DNA of 56,240 nucleotides from Trebouxia sp. TZW2008 (GCA_002118135.1 BDIU01000447.1:1-56240), one strand, 5' to 3'. Shown: positions 1 through 11,800, counted from the first letter of the stretch. Notes: generated by a model not told the origin, from the sequence alone. Made by a program: numbers and translations.

Positions 1-118
1 CGTTCACTGCATGCAGCCATTGGCATTACAGACAAGCAACAGGATGTGCAGAAATGATGGAGCACAAATGGTGTCAACACAGGTAAGCCAAGATGTACAA
101 GCTGAAGGCAGGGCTTAC

Positions 119-323
119 TTGGTGTTTGGCTGCGCAGGAGAATGTTCTTCTGCTCTTGCAGACTGAGCAGCTGATTATTCAGACTGAGCAGCAGGTCCAG
201 GAGCACCCTCTTTTCCTCCTTGTTCCCTGCCTGCTCTGCAGCTGCCAGGTCCTGCTTGGTTTTGACTATTTCATCTTTGACACTGCCAATGTCATGCCTG
301 ACTGCCTCAAGCTGACTGTCCAT
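119..323 (-). CDS. Partial coiled-coil protein, N-terminal exon (gene runs off left edge)
   Basis: The minus strand opens with an ATG at 323-321 and reads 68 codons of strongly heptad-like sequence: it begins MDSQLEAVRHDIGSVKDEI, then alternating Lys/Glu/Gln and Leu stretches. It stops at a good donor (GTAAGC, 118-113). The exon is rich in E, K, Q and L, with motifs such as DLAAAEQAGN and NQLLSLQEQKN, which is typical of an extended coiled coil. No catalytic domain lies in the window, so no function can be given. Similar coiled-coil leaders precede varied C-terminal domains in some algal and fungal proteins, but that comparison is from memory. The next exon may begin at position 6 after a minus-strand TGCAG acceptor; only a few bases remain, so the model is open at its 3' end. 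Confidence 0.6.
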
Positions 324-830
324 GGTACTTAGCAGCAGAATTGACTTTCCACCTAAGGTGTACAAATTGAACAAATTCAGGCAACACACAGCACCTCACA
401 ATGCCAATAGAGCAGCAGTATTGCGTCTTCACTGAAACATCAGGTTGTGGCAGGACACAGCAGGCAGACCCAGCACTCACGCACCAGGTGCGTGCAGTGC
501 TATCAGTACAATAACGGCGGTACCTGGGTAGCAGAAGAGCGTAACTTGGCTATGATGTTGCAAGGTGGGAGCGTCGTATCCGCCAGGACGGCTTGAGATC
601 GCAGTAGTCAAGTCAAACTATAGCAGGCTGAACTGCCACGAGTACGACATTGACAAAGCGCAACACCTGGCTTCAGCACTGGACACTAACCGTTTGTTTG
701 TGGCTTCGCTTGCGCAGACGCGAGTTTCTGTGGTGCTGTAATCTCGCTCGCTCCAATTTCGCCCAGGGTTCTGACAACCTAAAAGACCGCTGACTAAGAC
801 CCTGCCAGGTCTTGACCTCCAACCCAATTT
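324..830. other. Intergenic, divergent 5' regions
   Basis: This segment separates the minus-strand coiled-coil start (323) from the plus-strand dehydrogenase start (831), so it should hold both promoters. I see no TATA-like element I would defend, no long open frame with family similarity, and no repeats. Confidence 0.4.
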
Positions 831-3463
831 ATGGAAGGGTCAAAAGGGTGCAAATACTTCACGTCTTTGCCAGCCGCAACAGCTTGCAACAGTGCAATTG
901 ATACTTGGCATGCACGGCAAAACTGCATAGGATCTGAAAAAGTTCACATCAGCAAGCTCCCGACGCTGCTACCGACAACCGCAGATGCCGTTTTTGTCGT
1001 AACAGGCGGGGCCCGAGGCCTCGGACTGGAGCACGTTCGGCAGTTTTTGGAGAAGACGCAAGTGCAAGTCGTGGTGACTACGACCAAGAAGCCGGCATCG
1101 AATGCCAAAACCATCAGGGCGCTGGCGGAACAAGGCAAAGGACATCGACTAACCGTAGTCACGCTTGACCTAAGCGACGAGGCTAGCATCAAGGTGGCCT
1201 AAAGCTTTCGCAAACGAAAGCGATTTCAAAGTGATCCTGAAGGTTGCCAACGCTTTGCAGGCAGCTGCGGAGGAAATCAGCGAAGCGCACCCCACCGGCA
1301 TTGACATGCTGCTCAACAACGCTGGCATGCAGGAACCCATTACTCGAGCCTCAGAGACGTAAGCACTCCTTGTGACTGATATGAATCTGGTGGCGCGTGC
1401 CGTCGACCGAATCTTGAATCATGCTGTCCATTAGGATGCACCCCGTAGCCTGTCTTTGCACTGTTGATCAGCTTGTGTTAGTACTGCTGACAGTGTTACA
1501 GATGCATGCAGTGAGGGCAATGAGTATGCCCATGTGTTGAAGACCAATGTTGTTGGTCCCTACCTGACAGCAAAACATCTGCTGCCATCGCTGATGAAGA
1601 AGAAGACCAGGGTCATTGTCAACATCTCCTCCCTCTATGATTCCATCAATGCAAAGCATGATGACAATGAGGGACATCACAACCCAACAGGAAGCGTGCT
1701 TCTGGCGTCAAACACCAGCAAGGCTGCTTTGAACATGCGTAAGCTATGATACTATCTGCTCATGCCTCTGAGCATTCACTGCAGAGCTCACAAGTGCTTT
1801 CAAACTTTGCTTCATATCACTTAGTGCTATTTAGCATCATCGGGGCTCTGGTTGAGCTAGCTGTCCCTGAAGCCTCACTATGGCTGGTTGCCCTGCTTTT
1901 TCACGTCACCAACGGTCAGTTCAGCAGCAATCTCTGCCACGTGGATAGTCAGCAGTGTTGGCAAATGACCTCAAAAAGGTCATCTTCACTTTTGCGTCTC
2001 CACACACATTATCTTTGTGATGTCCGTTCACTTGAGTGATCTGACAGAGGATCACTGTTGTGTTTCTAAACACATGAAATCTATGCAATTGTTTCTTCAA
2101 TTGAGTAATCTGCTTTGATGCTGCAGAGTCAGCAGTGTTGACGGATGACCTCAAAAAAGGGCGGCGTCACTGTTGCGTCTCTAGACACATTATCTTTGCG
2201 ATGTTCGTTCACTTGAGGGACATGAAAGAGGATGATTTCACTGTTGTTCTAAACACATGACATCTATGTAAACACATGACATCTATGCAACTGTTTCTTC
2301 AGTTGAGTAGCAGGCTTTGATGCTGCAGAGTCAGCAGTACTGGCAAATGACCTCAGAAAGGATGGCTTCCCTGTTGCGTTTCTAGACACATGTTCTTGGT
2401 GATGGCCGTTCACTTGAGTGACCTGAGAGAGGATGGTTTCACTGTTGTGATTGTAAACACATGACAGCTATGCAATGTAGTTTTAAATGAGTAGCAGGTT
2501 TTGCTGCTGCAGAGTCAGCAGTGTTGGCAAATGACCTGAGAGAAGATAGATTCACTGTTGTGTCTCTAGACACAGGCTGGGTCAGGACAGAAACAGGGAA
2601 CACCACAGAGGTTTTGGGCAAGTCCCCGCCCTTGGATGTGCTCACAAGTGTGGCAGGTGCTCTCCATCATCTTCTCAGAAGTTTTTTTTTTCTGCCCACT
2701 TTTATCTATAATAAGTACCAAAACCAATAACACCAGTCATTATTACACTTTCTAGCATACAGTACTAGGTGTGTGTGTGGGGCACAAGTCCGGTCTCGCC
2801 AAACCAGGCAGGTATTGCCCAAATTCAACAGCACAGGCCTTGTAGACAGGCTAGTTCTGCTTGTTTGATGCCATTTTGGTGCCTGCAAGCAGGCCGTGTG
2901 TTCACGTCTGATGCTGTTTATTCTCCCGGGCTGCCTCTTTAGACAGAGGCTCCCGTTATGACGGCTAACGGCGTGGACTTTTTCTTTTCTTTTCTGTTTA
3001 TTCAAACGCCAGCATGCACAGCGTTAAGGCAGACACTGTTGTACATGCTCCGCAGCAACCAGTTTGCTTGCATGGCATACACATAAGACGCGCAGACAGG
3101 ATCATGGTGTGACTGTAACTGCTCACAAAAACGTGGTGACGCGCAACAATGTACAATTTTTGTGGAGAAAAGCAGCGTTGTCTGGCTGCAGGTCAGCAGA
3201 AGGTGATTATGGCACTAACGCCGCAGCATACAGGCAAATATTTGAATTGGGACGGCAAAGCGCCAAAGGAACATCCAGCTTCTCATGCATTTGCAAGTGC
3301 ATCAGCCAATGCTCATAAACCTGCCAGGATTACAGACATCTACAGGCGCCAATTTCAGCGCAGACTCAGACTCCCTTTGTCTTGCACAGCCCGCCATGCA
3401 CACGTCCCACATCTATGCCCTGGACTCCACAGCTCATGCAGGTCACTGTTGAAAGCCTTATGA
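831..3463 (+). CDS. Short-chain dehydrogenase/reductase, C-factor-like, catalytic Tyr replaced by Ser
   Basis: Five exons: 831-1193, 1243-1358, 1512-1738, 2513-2656, 3192-3463 (about 373 residues). The classical SDR fold is visible in order: the NAD(P)-binding motif VVTGGARGLG (residues 57-66), D-L-S-D after beta-4, NNAG (146-149), and the active-site strand VNISS near 196-200. The spliced tail includes LDTGWVRTETG and HTGKYLNWDGKAP, matching the C-factor-like SDR subfamily, whose tails end close to a YDG/WDG motif. The usual YxxSK becomes S-N-T-S-K (residues 226-230), so the proton-donating Tyr is Ser and activity is doubtful. An N-terminal extension of about 50 residues may be a targeting peptide. 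Intron 1 is only 49 nt. It could instead be exon carrying a frameshift, but the spliced length fits the family better. The last 40 residues are uncertain. Confidence 0.85.
1935..2400 (+). repeat. Three upstream echoes of dehydrogenase exon 4
   Basis: Intron 3 carries three degraded copies of the start of exon 4, each keeping the string GTCAGCAGT near 1948, 2128 and 2330. The intact exon has it at 2514, so the period is about 180-200 bp. The 2120 and 2322 copies also keep the CTGCAG acceptor. Frames are broken after roughly 15 codons. Confidence 0.85.
2928..2994. repeat. Dispersed short repeat, copy 1
   Basis: Shares the core CTGCCTCT-tAGACAGAGGCTCC and a following pyrimidine-rich TTTTCTTTTC tail with 30092-30159, and a more diverged version lies at 3844-3903. 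Copy 1 is inside dehydrogenase intron 4. It may be a SINE-like or MITE-like element; the family is unknown. Confidence 0.55.
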
Positions 3464-4813
3464 GGCACAAGGCGTATCTTGTACTGGATATTAGCCCTTT
3501 ACCCCTTCAGGGTACCAGCCTTGGTAAGGGGTATAGGGGAGTACCCCTTGCCAAAATCCCTTTCTGGGTACCACTCCAGATCTTTCATGACAGCCTCGGG
3601 CAGACACAACTACCTGGCTGTGCTATGCATCTCTGCTGCCTGTGTGTTTTGACATACTGATACAGTTCAGTATACTGACGCCGCTTGCTGTCCATATGCT
3701 GTTCCAGAATCACATTGGCTTTGGGAACATAGAATACAGAAAAGGGATAGGCAACAAGGCACGAGTAGCTGTACCTTGGAGTACCAATCTAATTGTCCCT
3801 AGGGCCTCTTCAGAGGCTTCCTGCTTTATAAGAGCAGTGTCAGGACGCTTTAGTCTATCTGAGGCTTCCTTGACATGCCTTACGGCATAGACATTTTCTT
3901 TTTAGGAGGTATGCATTCATTCTAGCCCACCTGGCTTCATATTGCATCGTGTTCTGGCAAGATCGGCACTTGATCACAGTGTCACAGTGTTGGTCATAGC
4001 TGCGAGTGTTTCAGGCTGCATATGTCTTTTAACTAAAATGCAACAGCAGTGCATGAAATGCATCACTGGAAGGGCTGCAGCTCCTTTTTTTGTTACATAC
4101 CAAAATGTACTCAAGCTGTAAACTCTGTACTCTGTGCGGAGTGTGCGGCTTAGGCATCAGCTTAGATGTGAGTTGTGTCACAGATACTCTCATGCCCAAG
4201 TGACCTCTGAGTCTCAAAGTGCGCTCAAGCCACAGCTTCCAAGAAATTTTGGGGTCAATGTAGGCAGCATTGACAAGATCAGATGTAAACAGAAAACGGG
4301 GCTGTTCAGTTACAGTCATTCGCGTTCGACATGGCTCAGACTGATTGCAGCCTGCACCTCGCTGGCAGCAACATGGATAACATTCTTGCTTTGCTGGCTC
4401 AATGCGCCACTTGACTATGAGCAGGCCACTACGTTACAACACTGCATCAGTCGCTTCATGACATGGTCTCTGGCAGTGCCGACAAGCAAGTCTTATCAGC
4501 AAGCCCCTGCTTGTAAATTGTCAGATAAACCACCCAATGAAATTGCATAGCCACAGCGTTCAGCAGAATCAAGGGCCTATATTACAAGTTTGCCATTCAA
4601 TGCAATTTGCTGAAACCCTATGAAAGCTGCAACCTTGCATTGTTGATGCTGGAAGCGTCCCAACAGATCATACTGTTTCTCCTGATCTTCCGAAGGAAGT
4701 TCCTGGCAGGCGGCGTTGACTCTGTTCTGTACAGATTCTCCTAAAATTTACACACAAGGGATCTGGTGATAATATCTGATGGCCTGGACCTTTCATTTCT
4801 TCCTTTCAGTGCG
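3464..4813. other. Convergent intergenic region
   Basis: Lies between the 3' ends of the dehydrogenase (+) and the DUF1995 gene (-). It holds the diverged dispersed repeat and a small inverted repeat (TACCCCTT at 3500, AAGGGGTA at 3526). A TGTAA, the poly(A) signal used by green algae, lies on the minus strand at 4752-4748, about 62 nt past the DUF1995 stop. Open frames here resemble no family I know. Confidence 0.4.
3844..3903. repeat. Dispersed short repeat, diverged copy 2
   Basis: Contains TCTGAGGCTTCC, a CCTTACGGCATAGAC segment and a terminal TTTTCTTTTT tract in the same order as the copies at 2928 and 30092. More divergent than those two. Confidence 0.4.
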
Positions 4814-7800
4814 TTATAGCTTTGCCCACCAGGGCTTGTCAGAGTCGGTGTCTGCTGGCTTGTTTTTGAAGCAATCGCTAAGCCGCTGGCCTGACGGCTC
4901 TGAATCAAAGGTACCCACCAGGTCAAACCGCTCCTCTTTCTTGCCCAGGTCAAACCGCCGCCACACCTACAGACAGGCAATGCCAATTGCCAAAACAAGC
5001 AATGCAGTCGCAGTGCAATGCTGTTCAACCATTCAAGTTCCCACAAAGTGGCAGTCAATGCAACTGAGTGAGTGACAATAGGTGTTTTGCGCCAAATGCA
5101 GGGAATGCCAGGCAAACAGACAACAAAATCGCTTCAGACTGAAGCAGCAACACGGCAGCTTGCGATTTTCACCTCTTCAGGCTTGCTGCAGCTGTGGCGC
5201 ATGTTTGCATTGACTTTTGATGCTAGATGCAGCAGTGCTTGTAGACAATCAACGAAAGCGAAGCTTAGGACTCGAAAAGCCCATGACTGCAGGGCTGACC
5301 TCCCAGGCTTGGCCATATATTGACAGTCACACTTAGGCAGAACCAACAGAGAAGATGCGCAAAACAAAGGAGTCAACACCACTGCAAAGAGCGTCATGAC
5401 AGATTTCAAACAGCAAAATTGCAGCTGTATGGCTGACCTCCCAGGGTTTGCCATAGCTATGTCGCATGGCGCCCATGATGGGGTACATGAGCTGCGTGGA
5501 CATATACAGCAGCCGGAAGTGGTACGCCTGTACAAAGCTGTCTGCCAGCGCCATCCTCTCTTCCCTCCCCCTACACACCACACAAGTTTGTTAAACAGGG
5601 TATGGGTAGGCTTACATTCTACGTAGACAGAAGTTGTACGCCTGTATAAATCTGTCTGCCAACGCCATCGGCCTCCTCTCTGCCCCTGGGATACACACAG
5701 AACATATTTGTTACAGACATGACAGGCAGAGTTACAGGCTCACTGGTCAGCTTGCATGACTCTGTCTGCAAGCGGCATCCTCCCCTCTCTGCACCTCTTA
5801 TATACATATGATGGGCTTGCATACAGATTCATAATCGATACACGCAACCCTTGTGTGCTCGAAACCGGTGGAGACACGCCAGAGAGCACAGTGCTTGCTG
5901 TTGCTGAGGTTTCATGAGCACAAAGCCGGTTTGAATGCTGGCATGTCAAGAACAAAAGAGTTTGGGGGAGGCAACAAGCGAAGTCAAGGAACAGCAAGAA
6001 AGGGGACAAGCTCAGCAGGCAAAGAAGAGGATGGGGCGTGCCTGACTCCCATGACGCCTGCTGCAGAGGGGATGTCCTTCAGTGCAGGGTTCATCAGAAT
6101 GACTGCCTTCGATTGCCGCTCTGCTTCTTCCACCTGCAACATCACATATCATTCATTCACTTGAGTAAGTAAACTGACCAATATGTATCTATGAAACAAT
6201 CACCGCCTTGAACTGCCGCTCTGCTTCTTCCACCTACACTACATTTCCAACTGAAGGACACTCAATATATAGACATTGCTGTGGTAAGGACAAATGCATT
6301 TGGCAACCAATACCGCTGGCTGCATGGCTACAATCAACCATGGACGCTTTGATGTGAGGACCCTTTTATTGACAACTAAGGCAGTCAGCACAGCACCAAG
6401 ACCAATCATGATACAATACATGCAGACATTGCTTGATGCCATGCTTCAAAAAGTCATGTGGGGGCAGCAGCAGCCTGTAGTATTTGCGATAGGCATGGCT
6501 TGATTTAAAAGCACGCCAATAACCACAATGCCGTCCAAAATACCCCGTGAGGCGGAAAATTTTGAGCCTCACTGAATTATCTGATGCAATCTGACATATG
6601 CATGCAGTATCTGAATGCTCTGAAGCGTACTGCTGTTACTGCTACCATTGACGCTGTAATTGGTGGGTATGCTTAAGAGGTGTTTCCTGATAAGCAAGCT
6701 TTGAGACAGTTTTCGCTACTCTGAGGAGTGCATACCATGTCTCCCAGATTGGTCAAGATAGTGTTTCCGGCAATGTTCTGTGGCGCAACCAGAATGTAGT
6801 AGGATGAGTCGTCAATCTGCTTAGGGCTGACTTCTCCAATGGAAACAAAGTCCCCGACATCGCCCCAGTCCATCATATTCATGATTTTCCTGACACCGGA
6901 CAATGACAATGGCAAGCCCTGCAGCATTGCAACATATTGTCTATAGCCCTACGTTTGAAGTGTGGAGGCTGTAGTTTCTGCTCATGATGCCTTGTATTGC
7001 TGAAAGATGACAGCAATTGCAGCTTTTAACACCTCTCCTGAGAAAGCCTAAAGATCTTCTTGAAGAAAGCCTTGTCCATGATGAGGGTCATGTCAGCAAG
7101 CAATGGTAGCCAAGGAGCCTTGCAGCATCATTGCATGTTGAGCGAATCTTCGACTCAAAACGTCGGTCTATTTTATTGTCCACTTAGAGGTCCTTTTGTT
7201 ACCTGAAATACCCCTTGGCCCATGGACTGCTGCACACACACTTTCACCTTCTTGCCGTCTTCTGCTAAGGCATAAGCCATTTCACGCACCATTTCCAACA
7301 GTGTTCCAATGCGGTACACATCCATCTCAGGGTTTGTCTCAGGTATGGTGCATCTGCAGAATTAGACAGCATGGACATATAGCCTGTACATGTGAGCATG
7401 ACAACAAGCGACAGGCATGCATGCACATCATCTGGGACAAGATAATGACAAGAGTTTCACCAAAAACACATACTTTGAACACTTAACAATTCAGGAAGTT
7501 CAAAACTTCACAATCTAGCGTGCATTCATGCACAGCATGCAAGACAAGGCCATGACAAGAATTTTGGCCAAAACACATGTCCTGATCAATTGACGATGAA
7601 TGAGCTGAAAGTAGCAGTCACAGGCTTTGTGGTTGGCAAGGTATCCTCACCAGACACTGCTGCTAGCAAAACGATCTTGCCAAAATTGAGCAGCGTCAAA
7701 ACAGCAAGAGCAACAACGCAACAGCTGACCTCAAGCTGATGCGGCTCTGACCATCAGCCAAAGCATCTCTCATAGCTTGAGTGGCCTCTTTGTAGTACCA

Positions 7801-8142
7801 GCGTCTCTTATCGCGGTGATGAGGCACATCATTCATTCTGGTGGGTAGCTCTGTCTTCTGCTGCTGCTGGGCCTCCTGTCATCAGCACGAATACCGTCAA
7901 ACGTTGCTTTCAAGAGCCAATGTTGACCATCTGTAGGTGCTAGCAGCTGCTACTTGTGTGCATGTCGAAGTGAGCACCTGCACGCTGTTCTGAGCAGCAT
8001 GGATAAAACTGCATCGCCGGCTGCCATGGACGTTAGCACGCTTGTGTGGAGTGATCACGAATGGTCTACCATGTAAAGGCGCCTGCCTGCTGACGAGTGG
8101 CGAAGCACAGCTGAGTGCGATCTGGCCTGTGTGTGCATGCAT
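4814..8142 (-). CDS. DUF1995 domain protein, probably plastid
   Basis: Seven minus-strand exons: 8142-7978, 7875-7730, 7353-7203, 6918-6736, 6133-6042, 5570-5438, 4966-4814 (340 residues). The product matches the DUF1995 domain found alone or fused to chloroplast adenylate kinase 5. Diagnostic pieces appear in order: IPETNPEMDVYRIGTLLEMV, KVKVCVQQSMGQGVF, MDWGDVGDFV, YYILVAPQNIAGN, ILMNPALKD, YHFRLLY, YPIMGAMRHSYGKPWE and a C-terminal DKPWWAKL. Exon 1 (55 residues; basic, Ser/Ala-rich) is a plausible transit peptide. DUF1995 proteins include factors for photosystem accumulation; the biochemical role here is unknown. Intron 5 must use a GC donor (AG|GCAC at 6041) to keep frame and family length. 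Exons 5 and 6 have truncated echoes in flanking introns. It is divergent from the dioxygenase gene. Confidence 0.93.
5283..5325 (-). repeat. Downstream echo of DUF1995 exon 6 (3' edge plus donor)
   Basis: The minus strand reads TATGGCCAAGCCTGGGAG then GTCAGC. This duplicates the end of exon 6 (YGKPWE) and its GTCAGC donor. Only the last few codons survive. Confidence 0.75.
5618..5806 (-). repeat. Two upstream echoes of DUF1995 exon 6 (acceptor plus 5' edge)
   Basis: Two copies of the exon start (real version GREERMALADSFVQAYHF) lie upstream on the minus strand. They read as MALADRFIQAYNF near 5665-5627 and MPLADRVMQAD near 5780-5748. Each keeps an AG acceptor, and spacing is about 110-120 bp. 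Confidence 0.8.
6205..6240 (-). repeat. Upstream echo of DUF1995 exon 5
   Basis: The minus strand reads TAG followed by codons for VEEAERQFKA, almost the same as the real exon start VEEAERQSKA at 6133. It then diverges at once. Confidence 0.75.
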
Positions 8143-8866
8143 GGTCCTGCGCTCGCAAAACGGCTCTCAAATGCAGGGACGGAGCAGAGCTTTGATAGGC
8201 TAGCTACGAGCAATTTGTAGTGCATACGAACGTAGACTTGAGAGCGCTTGCGAAGGCAGCAGCACAGTCGATAGGGTCAACGCTTGATTGCAGGTTGACT
8301 AAAGCTGCAGCTATGAACGCTGCTGACGACCGTCTTGATGCCTTGCATATACGGCAGGGAGAAACTTTTGGCAGAGTTGGACGCATTGTTCGACGCAGCA
8401 TTCTTTTGCAAAGCTTTGCAAAACTGTGCAATAGTATTTGTTTCTTGTACTGCATGCATGATAGTTTGCACACCGGCACGCACACATAGATGCGATGCCA
8501 TGTCAAAGCTTCTGCCTGCCTAAGCTCGATTTTGCCACGCGATTCTTTCACGTCAATGCCATGGCGCTTTAGCGCAACAGTGTAGCAGATGTAAGCACAG
8601 CACCAATGCCGCATGGGAAGCCTTGACAGATCACTGCCAGCAAGGCAAGGAAATTTGAAATGCAGAAGCGAATCACGGCAAAGTTATGCTTTTTGTTGAC
8701 TAAGGAAGGATGCGCTTCACGGTCTTGACCGCCTTCACGATCAGGCTGTCGACACTTCCCCAACCACTTTGCTGTAGGGCATTTGCATTGGCACTGCGCG
8801 GCGACTTCGGCAACAGCTGCCTCCCTGTCGACAGTAAATCAACCTTGCTCGGTCGGGAGTTCCGAG
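8143..8866. other. Divergent promoter region between DUF1995 and dioxygenase genes
   Basis: Separates the two outward-facing start codons. It holds a perfect 20-bp palindrome at 8404-8423. No defensible coding exon was found; the open frames here overlap each other on both strands without family similarity. Confidence 0.45.
8404..8423. promoter_or_regulatory. Perfect 20-bp palindrome in divergent promoter
   Basis: TTTTGCAAAGCTTTGCAAAA reads identically on both strands and lies centrally between two divergent genes. It could be a dimeric transcription-factor site or chance. Confidence 0.35.
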
Positions 8867-11800
8867 ATGGGCGTCTTGAAGGGAGACGCAAGGCTGGCTT
8901 GCGTGGACCTGTCGAACTATGCAGGAAGAAAAGGCGAAATCACAAAGCAGCTGATGGAGGCTGCTAAGACTGTCGGGTGCGGCATTGTTGTCGTGAGCTC
9001 AAAGATCCTTGCAGAGACTCCGTCAAGCTTTCGGGAGCTTGTTCCCAAACGCCTTCAGCCGCAAAAGGTCGGCACTCCTGCAGGTTCTTCTACGTGACAG
9101 GTCACGGCATGCCCCAAGACGCAATTGACCGATGCTTTGCGACCACGAAAAGGTAGGTCACTGCCGTGCACCTTGCCGGTCTTGCTGTCTGCTGTCGCGC
9201 AGCACGCCGGTCACCGCTCCATGCTTGGTCACACGCTATGATGCATTGTGCCCGTCAAGTGTGCATGGCTTGCAATGTTAAGCTCTGTCAAGGTTAACAG
9301 AGCTCAGCACCTTTGATCAGTATCAAGTGCTGAGGACTAGCTGCTTGCACAGCAATGCTCTTAAACAGATTTTCACATCAAGCTTTGCTGTATATTACAG
9401 GATTTTGGCCATGGAGGAAAAGCCGCCCATGCAAAAGCAGAGCTTTGCTTACATTCTTGGCTGGTCACAGGAGAAGATTGCAGGTCAGTCTTACTGCATG
9501 CTCACTTCAGTGAAGTTGTTGGCAACCTAAGCTCTTTTCAAGATCTGCACAATCATAACCATTTCTCAGCTTCCTGGTGCACTGCTTCAAGTCAAAGTGT
9601 TTGCACTTTACATGCACTCGCACTGGTTGCCAACATCCATCTTGCAAGACATACCGCATCGTTGGTTGTTTCAGCCCACCTACTCATCTTCAATGCATGA
9701 CTGCGTAGTTTTCTAGAAGTCTGCAGACATTCAAGTGTAGTCAGAGTCATTGCTAGATGAGCTTCACACATTGCATTTCAGCAGCATCTTCAGCCTTCCC
9801 AGTATTGTGGCAGCTGCCACTCGTGTGTTACAGCTTGTCTTCGTGGCGCTGCAAGCGCCCAGTTTGATACATCTCAGGAGTTGATTCACACTCAGACCCA
9901 CATGCTCTCCACCCCACTATATCTTTTGGCATATGTGCTTCATGTTCAAGCTGCCATTTGAGCAGTGTTGCAACTAAAAACGAAGTTAAGTTTAAATGAT
10001 GGTTGCACTTTCAGCAAGAAGTGTTTCAGCTTCAGGATGACTTGCGGCACCTTGATAATGGAAACTAGAGCTGTCAAGCTTCAGCAGGCATCTTTTCATA
10101 GGGCTTCGGCCTTGCCAAGCACTCAATTGTGTTACCAACAGCAACAGTAGTGATTGTCACAGTGATACTCACACTGACAAGCCCTGAACAACAGTAACAA
10201 CGTGTACAATGCTTGTCACACAAATTGTGAAAACACCAGGTCAGAAGTCAGTTGAATACTGAGTGTGAGATTGCAGCTGGAGCTTTGAGGGAGGCACTGC
10301 TGATAGGATATGACCACCCTCGCATGGAGGGGCTATGGCCCTCAGAGAAGCAATGCCCAGGGTTCAAGTATGCCCTGTACCACTCTATACAAGGCCTGTT
10401 TGATTTTCATGCAAATAACGCTCACTTCCAGACGATGTGCACTGCGTCATGTCTGCTGATATTGTTTCAGCAAAAAACATCAAATGCAATGTGGCAGCTA
10501 CGTGTTGCCTGTGGTTTTGTGTTGGGTCTCAAATTCAGAGCTTACGTGTTGCCTTGTCGTTTTGCTGTGGCTCAGATCCATGTTGCTGGTACGTCATGCA
10601 ATGGCATGCGCACATGCGATTTTCCATTTGTACATTGTGGTGTGATCTGTTGATGCACAGCAAAACAAAATGAAGCCTGTCCAGACGCAAAAGCATGTGC
10701 CCTGTTCAAACCTTTTTCTGTTCTTTTCCTCAGGGAGGAGATGTTGGAGTTCATGCACATGTGCCACAAAGTGGTGGAGATGCTCATGGAATGCTTTGCG
10801 CGTGGTCTGGGTCTTCAAGAAGACTTCTTTAAACATGTGAGCATCAGCTGCTGTGCCTTTCCGCATTGCATCTTGGCCTCACTTCTCAACCCTTGCAATC
10901 ACATCAACCAGGCGTTGGTGGATTTTTCACTATCTTAGCAACCTCAATTCTTGCTCTCACATATTTTTTCACCAAGAGTGGATCTGCACTGTCTTAGCAA
11001 CCACGATCCTTATCCTCTCATCAATGAATCAATAGTGGATTTTGCTGTCTGCGGGGGCCAACATGAGCCCAAACAGACATTGTCAGGAACCAAGTACCAG
11101 CATTTTGATGTCTTATCCTCAACACATGCCACTCACATCAATCAATCTGTAATAGTGAGTTTTCCACTGTCTTGGCAACCCAACACAGGTCCCAAATAGA
11201 TGCTGTCAGGAGAGGATCCATCACTGTTGGATTTGCGCTGCTCCAGCCTCAACCCTCACCGCATTCACTCCCGACAATCAAGTAAAGGGTTCCCCCTGTC
11301 TTGACAACCCAACAAGGGATATAAACAGACGTCAGGGATCAACTAAATCAGTATCTGCACATGACTGATCAATGACATGCATGTGGTGTGTTCCCAGCTG
11401 TCATGCAGGCCATGTCATCCACTGATTGCATGCAAATGGCTCCATACGATCTGCATATGGTGTGTTGCAAGCTGCTTGCATTGCAGGATCGACCTTGCAG
11501 AAGCAGCTGTACGTCAAGATGCAAGGCATGAGTTGCAACGTATAAGCAGCTGATTGCCTGGATTTGGATGGCACAGCTGGCCATTACTTCCACATGATTG
11601 CTTGTGACCTGCATCTGTTTTGTTGCAAGGTACTTGCACTACAACAATGAGGTGGCAGGGACAGCTGTGATGTGGAAGTACAAGCAATGAGCTGCAAGAT
11701 ATCAGCAGCTGATTGCTTGCAGTTCAACGCCACAGCCGGCCCTGGCAGCTTGCTTTTGCAGCTCAGATTGTCTACAACAAGCCGCATGCAGGTCACATAG

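Noticed and set aside
3495..3550. Inverted TACCCCTT / AAGGGGTA repeat as a transcription terminator
   Set aside because: The window is eukaryotic, where hairpin terminators are not expected for pol II genes, and the arms are only 8 bp.
8204..8614. Overlapping open frames on both strands between the DUF1995 and dioxygenase genes
   Set aside because: No frame shows a family motif or splice-consistent neighbours. The region is explained as a divergent promoter.
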